DNA of 64,000 nucleotides from Ceriagrion tenellum (GCA_963169105.1 OY720639.1:55099848-55163847); one strand, 5' to 3'. Shown: positions 25,048 to 36,611, numbered from the stretch's first letter. Notes: a model not told the origin generated them from the sequence alone. Numbers and translations: made by a program.

Positions 25048-25745
25048 CTACATCAACATCTACATACTACCCCGCGAGCCGCCGCATGGGCGTTTGGCAG
25101 GGGGTGGTTGGTAACCAGCGGTGTAAAGATGTATTTGGGAGGTGAAATGGTGACATATATTATGGGAGTGTATTTGGAGGAGCTCAGTTTTTATTGTGGT
25201 TGCTAATTGGGCGCGGAAAGAACGAGTTTTTGTACCTATCTGTTCAGCAGTATATCTCTCTTATTTTATTGCATCTGTCAGACCTAGAAATGTAGTGAGG
25301 CGTCATTCTCTGTGTCGCTCTGAAACACACCAGTTCTGTATTTCTCAAGCAGCCTTAGCCTAGCGTGCAGCCTCCGAGTCTCTAGGGGCTCCCACCTTTA
25401 TCCCACTAATAGTTGTGAAACACTCTATGTTCATTCGTAGCAGTTTTTAACGAAGCATGCTGCTTTTCTTTGTATTTTATGAATGTTTTTGGTGAAATCT
25501 TTATGACCAGGGTCCCAAATGCTCGAGGAGTATTTGAGGTGTGGTCTAACCAGAGCGAAGTAGCATCTCTTTTTTACTTTTTAATCCGAGGATCTTCCTA
25601 TTATACGCTTGATAAAACCTAGTTTCTTTAATGTTTTGCCGCTTATGTTTTTTATGTGTTCCCCACGATATATCAGAAGTTAAGGTAATTCCAAGATCTT
25701 TCACTGTATTTGAAGATTTTATGTTTACAGAAGAAGCCAATCCAA
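25048..25745 (-). pseudogene. LINE (non-LTR retrotransposon) 3' fragment: RT C-terminal region, 3' UTR and tail
   Basis: The minus strand shows several frame-broken blocks typical of the region after the RT catalytic core. VKDLGITLTSDISW reads from about 25720 leftward. A second frame carries LKKLGFIKRIIGRSSD, a stop and then FALVRPHLKYSSSIWDPG and RKAACFVKNCYE. A third has WEPLETRRLHARLRLLEKYR at about 25380-25320. A ~200-bp 3' UTR follows. The copy ends at 25048-25063 in a GATGTA-like tail (GTAGATGTTGATGT on the minus strand) after a GC-rich motif shared with 37.9 and 52.6 kb. The catalytic RT core and endonuclease are absent (5' truncation). Stops and frameshifts make it inactive. Motif style suggests a Jockey/CR1-group clade; not resolved. 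Confidence 0.85.
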
Positions 25746-25749
25746 GTTT

Positions 25750-27550
25750 TTATATCCCAAATACTAACGCATCAATCCAACTTATGTATGAATATTGTTT
25801 TAATGTAAAGTATTATTTGACTTAAAATATTATTCTCGTCTCGTCAAATTATTTGGCACTCTATCGTAAACAACCTGTAGACTGCATATAACATGAATAT
25901 CATAAATACACTTATTTTAGTTAGAGGAATCCATCGTCATTATAACGCTTTAGTTCTTAATCCGGTCACGTCTTTCCATCATTATCAAGGTACCGTCGAC
26001 CTATCCATTCCCCATGCATACCAATCTGACATTCCGATCATTTTCGGAGTTGAGAACCTTAGTAGAATGGTACCTATTGGTTTCTTTTCATCAAGTTTAA
26101 CGATCCAAAATGCCTTAAGTGTCGCCCTCCCTTGACAGTAAAACCTTAGATACACTTTCAAACAGATATACTCAAGAATTACTTCTTTCTGCGCTCCATT
26201 AACAACTACAACAATAGTAGATCTACCATAGAGTGAACACTAATTAACTGCTATTAGTCATTGCTTTCCTCTCTCAACATCTTCGTTGTATATCCTTTTC
26301 TTTTTTATAAATTTACAAATAACCCTTGGCACATTCACCTTCATTGTCTTTTGAAGTAGTAAATACGTACTGAATGAAAAGTTTCACCAGCACTTACGAT
26401 TATATATATCCATGCTTTATACTGCATCATAAAAAGCCTCGTTTGATAGCAGATTTAACGGAGATAAACCAGAGAATTCGCCTCTTCACGTGACATGGGA
26501 TGTAATTCGTTTCTGCACGTGATTCCGGCGTCAAACGTGCTCACCACTTTGGCGAGAGGAATTGAATGCCAAATATACTCGTCTCTGTGGGATTTTGAAA
26601 AATCATTTAATAGCTAAGGGAGATGGGAACAAGAATATGGCTCCTGATTTCCGTTGATGATAATAAGCTTTTCATGTCCGATCGCTTATCGTTCGCTTAC
26701 TGAATTGCTCTACGGATTGAAACGGCTGTTGAGTCAAATCGATTTTAGATTTAATGAATTAGATTTTATGATAGTGGTTAAGGTATCATTGTCAATCAAC
26801 CATTGCCGATAATTGACTCAATCGCAAAACCGCCCCTCTGTAAAGGTGTCGGTGATCACGTGAGATAATTTTGGACTATTTCACAACTTTGTGGTCATTT
26901 AGATACGATTTTGTGGTGAAATGACGGTCATTTCCGTAGTCTAAAACAAGTGGATAAGGGGATACACAGAATTGGTCTCGTCAAATTAAGTTTTATAATC
27001 ATATTATGTGTGACTGACGTGTATGTTTTCTTCTTTAGGCACACTTTGAAATGAAAACTGAAATGTCTATGCACGTTTCGTGGTTAGAAAAATTCAGTAA
27101 ACATTAATACTCACTGCAAAGTACTCGATAAGTACAGATTGAAACTGCTACGCGTCTTATAGTAATATATTTCTCTTATTTACTACTTATTTCACACATT
27201 TCAGTAAAATACGCACTAATATATTTGTGTACCATTCGATAAGTGCTTTTTTCATTAAAATGCGGCAAAGAGCGGTGTATCCCTAAGTACTAGAACAAGA
27301 ACACCCAAGGTGACCTATTACACTCCTGATATTCTCCAACTAAACTTCGCACTAATCCTTGGTAAAATCTTTGAGGTTATTATTTTATCTGAGCTGTACG
27401 ACTTCTTGGAATATAGTGGCTTTTTTACTTCATCCTATCCTTGGAAATAGAGGTAACGCAATATTTCATCTTCAAAAACGGAGGTTATTATAATAATTGT
27501 ATAAAATGGAATCGAAATGATGGACTAAATTTATCGCTAGAGAAAGATTT
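25750..27550. other. No recognisable gene
   Basis: AT-rich. One 80-codon plus ORF (25893-26135) without motifs. Confidence 0.45.
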
Positions 27551-27556
27551 ATGACT

Positions 27557-27624
27557 TTCTCTCTCTCTCTCTCTCTCTCCCTCTCTCTCTCTCCCTCTCT
27601 CTCTCTCTCCCTCTCTCTCTCTCC
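27557..27624. repeat. (TC)n microsatellite with CCC interruptions
   Basis: About 68 bp of TC dinucleotides interrupted by four or five CC steps. A minus ORF through it reads as an Arg-Glu repeat, a pure by-product. Confidence 0.98.
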
Positions 27625-27813
27625 CAGATTTTTTAATGCGGGGAAAATGTGCCGGCAAGAGTTTTTTGAACTGGTACTTCTCAAGAACCCTCTCCCTTTT
27701 TAAGGGAGGCTATTGAAGTGAGTGAAGAGATTGTGTCGATATCCACAATTGTCTGTACCAACGGCTTTTCATAAAATAAAACAAAGCCTTTCCTCTAATC
27801 GCGGAGTGCTGAG

Positions 27814-28051
27814 TTAACCCTTTATAGGGTAAAACTCTGGGACTCAAAATATTCTGTTTTTTTTCGATTTTGGCTATCCTTGGGCATGTAAGATGCTGGA
27901 TATATTATTTATTTCCATGCGTACCACTACGCCATATCCACTAGGAACACCAAACTACGTGCATTACCGCAGATTGGAAACATATATCCTAAAGAGCGTT
28001 CCCTACAGATATGGTGGAAAAATATTTTCCCAGTACCGTATAAAGGGTTAA
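27814..28051. mobile_element. piggyBac-like MITE with TTAA target duplication
   Basis: TTAA at 27814-27817 and 28048-28051 bound the element. Terminal inverted repeats are TTAACCCTTTATAGGGTA at the left and TTAACCCTTTATACGGTA (reverse complement) at the right, one mismatch in 18. piggyBac-superfamily elements insert at TTAA and often start CCC after it, so the ends fit. The 230-bp interior has no coding capacity, so it is non-autonomous. It lies alone in AT-rich DNA. Confidence 0.85.
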
Positions 28052-29215
28052 ATGTTTTTTTCCTGCGAGATGGAGGAATATGAGAACGAAGAAAATTTCT
28101 GTAAACATATTATGTCACTCAAAATGGGAGTTTTCTGTGTTTATTCACACGACACGGTGCTCTAACCGAAATTGTGTTTTAACCATTTCTTAGACCTACT
28201 GGAAAATAAAAGCTATGCAGTTGAGATTAGTATTTCAATATTTTAAATAACTCCAGCCTACCTCGTTTCTGGCACCATGACGTTATGCTTGATTCTGTAC
28301 ACCACAAATTAAACACTTTTTACTTTACTTCTGACGTTTGAGACTCATTCATGGGAGACTTCAAGCCATTTTAATTAGCAAAATTTAGACTATTTAGTCT
28401 TTGTTGCTTAAAAACTTTGAATGGTTCGTGTCCTATACTTTTATAGATATATTTAAAGTTCATGTTAGCAAAAATTTAGATATTTAAAGTTTATGTAAAT
28501 ATTGTATGTTGCTAATTTATTTATAAAAACGTTAATAATTTCCCTGGTTTAAATTTACTGAAATGATTGTGCATTTTTATGTATTACAGCTTCTTCATCG
28601 TAAAATTCAGAACGTGATATAATAACCGATCATTTTTCATTATGAAAAAAATAAATTCAATGCGGAGTATAAAAATTTACCATAAAAATTTCCATGGGGT
28701 GACGTATTTATTCCCTACGCCGTGGCAGCTTTATTTTAATGCAGCACGTATTGGTCCTGTCGGCCATTTTAATTCCAAAGCAACGTCGTATTTGAAATCC
28801 GTCGAATGGGGAATTGTTTCAGCAGCGAAAACATCCGCCTCCGCAAAATGCGCTCCTCGTCCAGTCGATTGAATATTCTAATGGGGCCGCTTTGTTCTTC
28901 TCCGGGGTTTCGGCCCAATTATTTTATTTTATCGAGGCCATCAGTCGCTCACTCACCCTGAATTTCGTCCTCATCAGGGTCCTGGGGCACGACCAAACTT
29001 CAATATCCGCGCAGAAGGACACTATGTGCGCCACAGCTATAGCGTTGAACAGTTTCTCTTCGCTGTAAATTCAAGTTTCTTCCCTGCAATCGCTCAGCCA
29101 CTAAGTAAACTCTCTCTAAGCATCTAAGTAGCTACTTTGGGAATTTAAGTTCCCGAATGGTGGAGAAGGTTAAACCAAGGGACCTACTTTCCCACTTAAT
29201 GAGTTAAATAATTAT
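28052..29215. other. No recognisable gene
   Basis: ORFs at 28642-28872 and 28814-29068 overlap and show no motif. Confidence 0.4.
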
Positions 29216-29217
29216 TT

Positions 29218-29406
29218 TAAGTGGAAACTTCTCCGCGGCCACGTCCTTAGGCGATCACCTCTCTAAGCGGCCAGTCTTTTCGGGAAAGGAATGAATTTCC
29301 CGTACAAATAAGCAATGCAAATTTTCCCTGCCTTCAGTGGTCACTTCCTTGAACGACCATTATCTTTTTGATCCGGTGGTGGACACTTAATACGGGATTC
29401 ACTGTA
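29218..29406. mobile_element. Mariner/pogo-like MITE, copy 1
   Basis: The right end reads, on the minus strand, CAGTGAATCCCGTATTAAG with TA outside (29405-29406). The left end (AAGTGGAAACTTCTCCGCGG) is its diverged partner. Internal words CACCTCTCTAAGCGGCC, AATTTCCCGTACAA and CATTATCT recur in order in the 49450-49638 copy. Length about 188 bp, no coding capacity. TA flanks and CAGT ends fit the Tc1/mariner group. Confidence 0.75.
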
Positions 29407-29625
29407 ACTAACATATGCTTAAAGATTGCAATGATGGATGTTTTATTCACCTTCGATACTTATTTATATTTTTTATCTGACGAAAGAAGTTCAGGAGTAG
29501 CAATACTGTCAATTTACTGTGCACTCGTAATCAAAATAAATAAAAGACCGACCTTGTAAACAGGAACAATAAACTCAGTTGTCTCAGATGTGACTTCATT
29601 GAATTTACTACATATATATTAGGTG

Positions 29626-30014
29626 AAGTAACTTTGTTATTCCACATACATTTTATTTAAGAGGGTTTCGACGTGGGACATCATTATCAGGTACACATAA
29701 TATAGAAGATGAAGACTAAATAGGCACAACAGCCTTCTCAACCCAACAATAACAAATTTAGGAGTGGGTGGATATTCTCCTCCCACTCCTAAAGTGATAG
29801 GAGTGGGAGGATATCCTCCTCCCACTCCTAAGGTTCTGACGCACAACCCCTTAAGCTTTCCCCCTTCTTTCCCCACCCTCCTTCCTTCGTCTCCCACCTC
29901 CCTCTCGCCCAATATTCTGTGCCTGTATATTCTTCGTCTTCTATGTTATGTGCATGTGCCACGTCGAAACCCAAGTCGTCATAAATAAAACTAATGTGGA
30001 ATTACAAAGTTACT
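29626..30014. mobile_element. Foldback element with ~100-bp inverted arms
   Basis: Arms 29626-29727 and 29919-30014 are inverted copies: AAGTAACTTTGT, ATTCCACAT, TTTTATTTA, GGGTTTCGACGTG, CACATAA.ATAGAAGA and AGGCAC occur in the same order when one arm is reverse-complemented. The left arm has an extra CATTATCAGG. The GTCGAAACC word with upstream CTGATAATGATG belongs to the same motif class as 20.1 and 31.0 kb. The middle carries the palindromic duplicate listed next and a CT-rich stretch. No protein is encoded. Confidence 0.8.
29760..29829. repeat. Two near-perfect 31-bp palindromes in tandem, 39-bp period
   Basis: Units 29760-29790 and 29799-29829. The second has arms AGGAGTGGGAGGA and TCCTCCCACTCCT around a 5-base spacer, 13 bp perfect. 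The first has one mismatch. The 8-bp linker is AAAGTGAT. The tract can form a single larger cruciform as well as two small ones. Confidence 0.95.
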
Positions 30015-30170
30015 TAATTTACAATAAACAAAAACAGTAAAGAAAACAACGCAAGAAACAAGAAAGAGAAAATTTTTTAATAATTGACGGAAAGATGAGT
30101 TATGACCAAATTGGTAAAGTTTTAAGAGGGCAGAGATGAAGTATCGATATCAACAGAGAGATTAATCACT

Positions 30171-30183
30171 GGGGGGGGGGGGG
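30171..30183 (+). repeat. Poly-G run, 13 G
   Basis: Uninterrupted G run followed by CGGCGAG. Likely a length-variable site and a possible sequencing weak point. Confidence 0.95.
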
Positions 30184-30494
30184 CGGCGAGACAGAGGAAG
30201 AGTGATCGTGGAGTGAGTGATAATCTGGGAGCGGGCGCGTGGAGTAGTGAGACTGTTCGGTTTAAACGTGAAGGACCTCAGAATCTGATGACCGAAAGAA
30301 GTTCTTGACACTCATTGTTAAAGTCTACCCTTTGTTTCGCTTCCCCTTCCTCGCCGCCGCTTCTTCCCTTCTCACACTCCCATTCCTTGCACCTCCACTT
30401 TCGCCTTCTTCATTTCCCACATTCCCATCTCCCCCAAGGTCTCCCCACCTACCCGTACTTTTTCATGATCCTTCATGATATGATCATCATCATC

Positions 30495-30900
30495 TTTCAA
30501 TCCTACGATTGGTTGACTGTAGCATTACAGCCTTCCCTGTCTAATTGTAGTTCCCAGACCTACTGGTATCTTTTACTATGTACTGTCTTCTTTAATTGTC
30601 CAATGAACTTATGCCTAGGTCTTCCTCTGGGGACTTTTCCCTCCATTTTGCCTTCAATTATGTTCTACACAAACCCATTTTGTCTCGGGATGTGTCCAAT
30701 CTATCTTGTTCTTCTTTTCTTTAAAGTGATCCATATGGTCATTTCCTCTTCCACTCTTATGTACACTTCCTCATTTCTTTCTTTGTCCGTCCATTTTATC
30801 TTCAGCATCCTCCTCCAGCACCAGGTTTTGATGGCTTCTATTCTTTTCACAGCAGTCGTCTTTTTCCCGGTGTATTGTTGTGTCCCTAGTGCCTTACCCT
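30495..30900 (-). pseudogene. LINE 3' coding fragment (family A, copy 1)
   Basis: A single minus-strand frame reads AIKTWCWRRMLKIKWTDK, NEEVYIRVEEEMTIWITL and KKRRTR, then stop, IGHIPRQNGFV, stop, NIIEGKMEGKVPRGRPRHKF and IGQLKKTV. This is the C-terminal tail found after reverse transcriptase in arthropod non-LTR elements (WRRM..ikWtd..rneev; GH..R..g; GRPR). Three in-frame stops, no RT core. It is homologous to 55085-55765. The 195-codon ORF on the opposite strand (30315-30902) is only its antisense shadow. Confidence 0.88.
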
Positions 30901-31024
30901 AGGGACACGACATTATGATCATTTATACCATAATTTTTACCATTGAAATTTGTCCCTATCGTTGACGTCTTAGCGTCGAAATTATTTGTACCATCAAAAA
31001 TTAATGTGAAAAAATAAAGTGTCC

Positions 31025-31130
31025 TCTTCATACCCTGATGACGATGGACAACTCGCACGTACATCGAAACGTCCACATAGATGGAGCATTTGATCCGGTG
31101 GGAAATCCGGGTGAACTTTACCACCACAAT
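31025..31130 (+). repeat. Repeat with CTGATGA-stem-GAAAC core
   Basis: CTGATGA at 31035-31041 and GAAAC at 31066-31070. Between them GATG (31043-31046) can pair with CATC (31062-31065), with a further AC/GT pairing inside. Downstream reads GTCCACATAGATGGAGCATT and a GGTGGGAAATCC/GGGTGAACTTTACC segment. Similar in layout to a hammerhead core, but with one extra base before stem II. No ribozyme call is made. Confidence 0.4.
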
Positions 31131-32004
31131 ACGCAGGGAAAGCCTTAGATCTTTCTTATGTTCTTCTCATATTCAACCATGAATTTCCTCCAAGTCACGC
31201 CAGTACTCACCAAGTTCACATATTTCATTTCCCAAATTACTGAATAATGATGCAATTCCTTCAAGGAACTTTGCTTCTTCCAGTTTCCATGTATCAAGTG
31301 GCATTTTGCCTTTAGTTTCGAGGTAAAATATCGCAAGGGAAGCACAACGATCAAATATTCTTATTATCTCCGAGCTCACACAGACTTTCCTTTTGTCGCA
31401 TTGCTTCGATTCCCTCTCGAGTTTGGATTTCTTTTCCCCACGACTTCCCCGCATTCCCGTCTCTGTCTTTATTTTGAACGCCCTAAATAGCCTTCCATGC
31501 CCCTTGATGAATATTTACAAGGCGAAAGCCTTTCGGATGAATAACCCTGTGTATCAGAGGTAAGCCGTATATTGTTTTTCGCTGCCAACGCTACCGAACG
31601 ACTTGTGCCTTTGGTGTCCTGGTAATTCATTACTTTCACTCTTGCTGCTGACGCTTTCGAGACCAGAATTCTTTGACATATTGGATCTTACTTGTTCTCG
31701 GCTCCTGGAAACATCTGCAGATCACCCCACGATCTACTCCTAGGCTGTGTGGCAAAGGGAGTTAGGGCACCAGCCGTGGAATGGCGTCGTGTACAGGAAA
31801 TAAGGACTTGGTTGAGGAGGCGTGTAGAGGAGCTCCGCTGTCATCTTCGACATTTTAGCAATTATCTTAGTTATACAATGGCATTGCTATGCATTTTACA
31901 CCATAAAACATATTTTTCGTTGTCCTTATTTAATTCTTAACACGGTGGCAAGGTTTTATCGAGCAAAACATTTTAATGTAAACACCCAATTATTTACCGT
32001 TAAT

Positions 32005-32160
32005 TTTCGGGTTCTCCCCGCGTTGAGTCATTTTTAAGGACAATCGTTTTGCCGGCATTCCAGTCGAATTTATTAGGTCCCAATGAATGATGAAGCCGAC
32101 TGGAATGCTAGCGAAATGTTCGTCTATAAAAATGGTTCAACGCGAGGAGAACCAGAAAAT
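32005..32160. mobile_element. Foldback/MITE-like hairpin element
   Basis: Arms 32005-32073 and 32088-32160 are inverted repeats (by eye over 80% alike): GGTTCTCCYCGCGTTGA, CATTTTTA, GCATTCCAGTCG. The short centre is ATTTATTAGGTCCCAATG. The right arm carries ATGATGA, 19 bases, then GAAATG, a weak relative of the motif above. About 155 bp, non-coding. Confidence 0.8.
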
Positions 32161-32164
32161 TTCC

Positions 32165-34280
32165 GATAAAAACGAAAACCGTGAAGCCTTCGTAGGAACC
32201 CAATTATTTATGCCTGAGCTTAATGTATACGTATATGGAAAATATGCTTGAGCTAATGGAAAAATTTATCTGCGTGTAAGAGTTGAATCGTAGAAATAAA
32301 AATTTACCACTTGTCGCGTAATGAATTTCACTTATTCTTCCGTTAGTTTGCTTTTAAATTCGCAGTAAGTGGGCTATCCACGTTGACAGCTGTCTGCAAC
32401 TTTTTGAGTCAAAGATGGCGAGGCTGGTTTTTGGAAGTTGAGACTGTGTTCGGTGTGAAGGAGGGGCGAGATGTGGTGCCAGTCATGAGAGAGGAAGAAG
32501 GGGTCAAGTAGTGTGCGGGTTAGCCGAGAACTCTCACGCAAAGGGTTGTTATAAGAAGAGAGGGAGTAGGAATAGGAGGTGGGGCGTTAGTGGGGTAGGG
32601 TAAGGGAGCAAAAGTAATATGGGTAGGGGGAGGGGCGAGATTAGAGTTGGAAAAGAAGTCGGAAAGTCGAGTGCCGCCATGAAGCCACAATGGGGTGGGA
32701 AGGGATAGCAGGAACAGAAGGAGACATCGTGGTTGTTGTATTCCGGGCCAAGGCCGAAAGTTTATTTTCTCCTTTCTTTTCTTTCTTTAGCCTTTCCATT
32801 AATTTATTTTCTCGTTTAAAAGTTTTAAATGTGAAATGCTTGTCGGAAAGATGGTCGCAGCAAGGATGGATGGTGTGTGCAAAGTTAGATTTACACTGGC
32901 AAGTCACTTCCGCAGATTTCTCCTGCAAGGACATGCGAGACATTTGACTATGGTGGAATATTTTTCACGAGGTAGTTCAGATCCAGATTAATTTCCGTTT
33001 AGCAGCCGCTGACGACAATACGCTTCTGCAAGTGATTTGCAGAAATTTTTAAAAGCACTGAAAGTGATTTTTTGAGAGTTTACACCGACAATATACGTTG
33101 AAATTCGCCTGCTTCGAGTAACTTGCATAATTGTTTGCGGGCGCAAACTGCTGGTTTTGCTGGAGTTGCATTGCAGAAGGAAGTAATTCACGAGAATGCC
33201 AAATGTCGCGATGACTTGCGTTTTATATCGATGATAGTTTTGCGGAAATAATATAAAAACAAAGTTACTATTCATGACAGCATCACATTTTTTCAATCAG
33301 CAATATAAAGACGTCATATTTTACTGTTTAAAATCTCCCTCTTCTGAAAATGATAAAAATCTGAATGCTTCTTACCTCACCATTATTCGCTTACACCACT
33401 TATGGCTTTGTTTGGCTCTATAAGTATGGGACTTGGATGAAGGTAACTAAACAATGTTTCAGCCGTATAGGAAGACTTGGACAAGGTCAGAGTTTCATTC
33501 TTCGGCGGGTGATCTCATAACGGCACAAGTCACCCTAAAAACAGCATCGTGATGGCAATTCACTATATAAGTGCCGCGCTGGTCCTGACCGCTCTGTGAA
33601 GGTGTATTTTTGCAACATACCTGCGGAAGGCTGACTGCCGGCAGATTCGTACCGGCGCAGCGAGCCTAAAGGATTCCTCTGCTTGACACGATTCATTCCT
33701 TACGCGCTCGACTGTACTAAACTGACGTCGCGGCAGAACTAGATGGACAGGATTGTGCTGGGGTAATCTTCAAGTGTCTGCCATATTAATTTCTTTACAC
33801 TGATTCGTATAAATTGAATGTAGGATGACTTCATGCAGTGAACCACTTCATGTAGAATTTTTCGATTCTTCTGTATAGGCTCTGCCGCTTTGCCTCTGGT
33901 GGCCAGCCCTGCTTACTGCAGTTTTTCCACTTTCTCTATCGGATCTTTTCTTTCCTCATTCTATTCCGCGTATCTAACCCCTCCAGTTCTCCGGTAAATC
34001 ACTTTATATTGATGCTTTAGTAATACATTTTATCAGTTACACTGGCAGGCTAAAAATACCTCAACGAAGGATGAAGCGGTTGCGCATTATTGCTTCGAGT
34101 GTTGAAGGGATAAACCAGATCAATTTTTCTAAAATAAACTCAATTTTTTTAAATTTATTTTAATTAATATATTTTCCTGTGATGTATCTGATTTATTATA
34201 ATAATGTATTCTATCCCTTTATAATATTATAATACCGGTTTGTCATAATTATATGTCATATAATATACAAAACTTTTACG
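32165..34280. other. No recognisable gene
   Basis: Includes a purine-rich patch (about 32440-32720) and a TATATAAG word near 33565 before a GC-raised 150 bp. Neither is supported as a promoter. ORFs to 102 codons lack motifs. Confidence 0.4.
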
Positions 34281-34283
34281 GCC

Positions 34284-34682
34284 GAGCTTGATACCAAACT
34301 ACAAAAAGCAGTCAACAGTTGCGCTCACTTTATTTTTAATGTCAAGGTTAATGATCATATCAACCCATACATACAAGAAATGGGTTGGGTGTCTACGTCT
34401 CAAATACGGAGATATTTCCTGGGAGTATTTATTTTCAACATGCTAACAAGCTAGAGACCTGGCTATTTATTTGATTATTTCGCGACCCGGCCATCCCCAA
34501 ACTCTTGCCCAACTACAAGTAGCCAAAACTCGATATATCCCTCTCACCGGACCACTACCTTCCAAAAATCTTTCATTGTTACCACGATAAATTTCTGGAA
34601 TTCTCTTCCCGCTAATATTAGAAATACTTCCAAATTAACGACGTTTAAAACACTGCTGTACAAATATATACTCACGCACTAA
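34284..34682 (+). pseudogene. LINE 3' coding fragment, well preserved (one stop)
   Basis: The frame starting at 34284 runs 132 codons to the TAA at 34680-34682 with a single internal stop after FNMLTS. It opens with ELDTKLQKAVNSCAHFIFNV and includes NDHINPYIQEMGWVS, INFWNSLPANIR and TFKTLLYKYI. This is the 'LQ.a.N.c.RfIf.v...dhi.p......W.....RR' and 'fWNsLP..ir....f..f...l' pattern that ends many Jockey-like and related ORF2 proteins. The fragment is 5'-truncated after an AT-rich boundary, with no catalytic RT residues. Downstream AT-rich sequence may be its 3' UTR. It differs from the other LINE families in this window. Confidence 0.85.
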
Positions 34683-34689
34683 AACAAAC

Positions 34690-36600
34690 TTCTTTATATG
34701 AGTATTTATCAACAAATAGTTATATGTAATATGACACAAGACTTAATGAAATTTCTGCTGACATTCTTTATTGTTGAATAGAATTATGTTGAAACTTGAA
34801 GTGATTAATATTTAATATGTGTAATATGTATTTATAAACTGATAGTAATATGGTATATGTGTAATGTGTGATGATATGAGTATTGACCAACCACTACTTT
34901 TTATGTGTATTTTTTAACAGTTGCTTCTTTGTATTTTTTGTAATTTCTTGTTACTTGCTCTATCTCTATGACTATCTAAATCGCTGTGTAATAAATGATG
35001 TTTTTAGGTGGCTCTGCCACAGAACATTATTAATACATTATAATAAGTATTATTATATGCGGTGTTTGATGGGATACATCGCAAGGAAGGATTTCATCGT
35101 TATAGAATACCTGTTTAATTATTTTTTTGACTGCCTGGAAGCTCATTTTGCCATCCAACCAAAGAAATTGTTAATTATCAGAAAAACTACCTCGAATATA
35201 CTCGAAAAAATCATACCATATACCGAAATATTCTACATTTTATCAAGTATGTATCATAGAAATATTGCTGGTCAAGTGATCACTAGAAACTAATATAATG
35301 CATCTTTACGGAAGTCTTATTTTGAATAGCTCTCGCAAAAGTGCCGAGAAAGAACCTGCGTGGCAGTAAGGGGAGGCATAATTTGAGGGGTTAGAGGATA
35401 AAGACGGAGGAGAAATTAGGAGGCCACGACAGCGTGTGACCCAGAGGAACCAAACTACATCGAGGGAAAGGCATAAGACACGCGTACTCGCAGGGGAAGT
35501 GGTTCAAATTACCCATCACTATGACTTTACCAGCGACTTTTTGTTGGAGTATCACAGTGAAACGGGTCGAAACGGGATCATACCACTTCTCGATGTGCTT
35601 GTGTTGTTTTTAGTTAGAAAGCTTTTCTGGGCCCCTTCACCAATAACACCTTCCTTCTTCACTTCGGAGGATTTTGAAAGCTCATATCATCCTCTGCGTA
35701 GCGTCAGGAACTTTAGCGAGAGCTATAAAGAAAGATAAAGAGTGTATGAGAAAGTTAGTTGAAGGAGGGTCGAGATTAGAGAAGGACCGTGGATAATGGA
35801 GAAACAGTGGTGATTAATGTCTCCATTTCGGGTAATATTGCGGAGAACCTAGAAGACTCCCTTTGCCTTTCTTCCCAAACTATGAAACCTATGAAACTAT
35901 ATAGGTTGTACGCATCTTTCTCATTCTCTCTTTTCGGATTATTATTTCGTGTTTCGTCCGAAACAATGTGCGACAAAAGTTTTCGGATCACAACAGGGTT
36001 TCTGGGGTGCTGCTGGTCGATAGTCGTCTCTTGATGCTTTGAGTGAGTTTGATGGTGGTTTAGTTTTCGGTCGAATGCCATGGGGAAGGTCGGAGGTTGG
36101 CGAAGGGACCTGTGAATGAAATTTAACGACGCGACGGTACGGCTGTCTGATAATTCTCTTGAGGCAACGGTGTAATGGGACGAAGCAGAAGGAAAAGAAG
36201 GAAATTTATGAAGCTATTAGCAATGTTTGATGGGATACATATGTTTACATAATAAGGAAATATCTGCTTTTATTATTTATTTGAGAATTTGGGTTTTCAT
36301 TTTTGCTATCCTGCCTAATAATTGATTCATTCTTGAAAAAAACTATCCTAACGGCCGCGGCTTGGAGTGGTTATGGGTTAACCTATTATTTTCTCGTATC
36401 ATTGCGGATCTTTTTTAATGCATTTGAAAAAATCGAATGTCCACTGCATATATTGTCTCGAAAAATTTGCAAAGACAAATGTTTAGGTCGAATATTTTAC
36501 GTATCGTGCATTTATTACTGGGATTCAAAAGTGTGAAGACAATACATATATGTAAAATCATAGGAAAAATCACTAGAGAAAATTTAATCTCCAGAAATAT
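34690..36600. other. No recognisable gene
   Basis: AT-rich to 35330, possibly LINE 3' UTR in its first part. From 35340 to 36200 the sequence is more GC-rich with ORFs on both strands (35436-35738 plus, 35776-36081 minus) and no motif. Confidence 0.4.
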
Positions 36601-36611
36601 ATTAGAAGCTA

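Noticed and set aside
27472..27684. 70-codon ORF with Arg-Glu repeat
   Set aside because: A translation of the (TC)n microsatellite only.
30315..30902. 195-codon plus-strand ORF rich in Leu/Ser/Phe
   Set aside because: It is the antisense shadow of the minus-strand LINE fragment, which carries the recognisable WCWRRMLKIK and RGRPRHKF motifs.
31173..31454. 93-codon minus-strand ORF with mixed, protein-like composition
   Set aside because: It looks more coding-like than most, but no motif or homologous block was recognised. Left uncalled.
33560..33600. TATATAAG box ahead of a GC-raised segment
   Set aside because: No initiator, downstream ORF or other promoter evidence; TATA words are frequent in this DNA.
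35065..36260. Shared GTTTGATGGGATACAT at 35066 and 36225
   Set aside because: The 16-bp match does not extend convincingly on either side.
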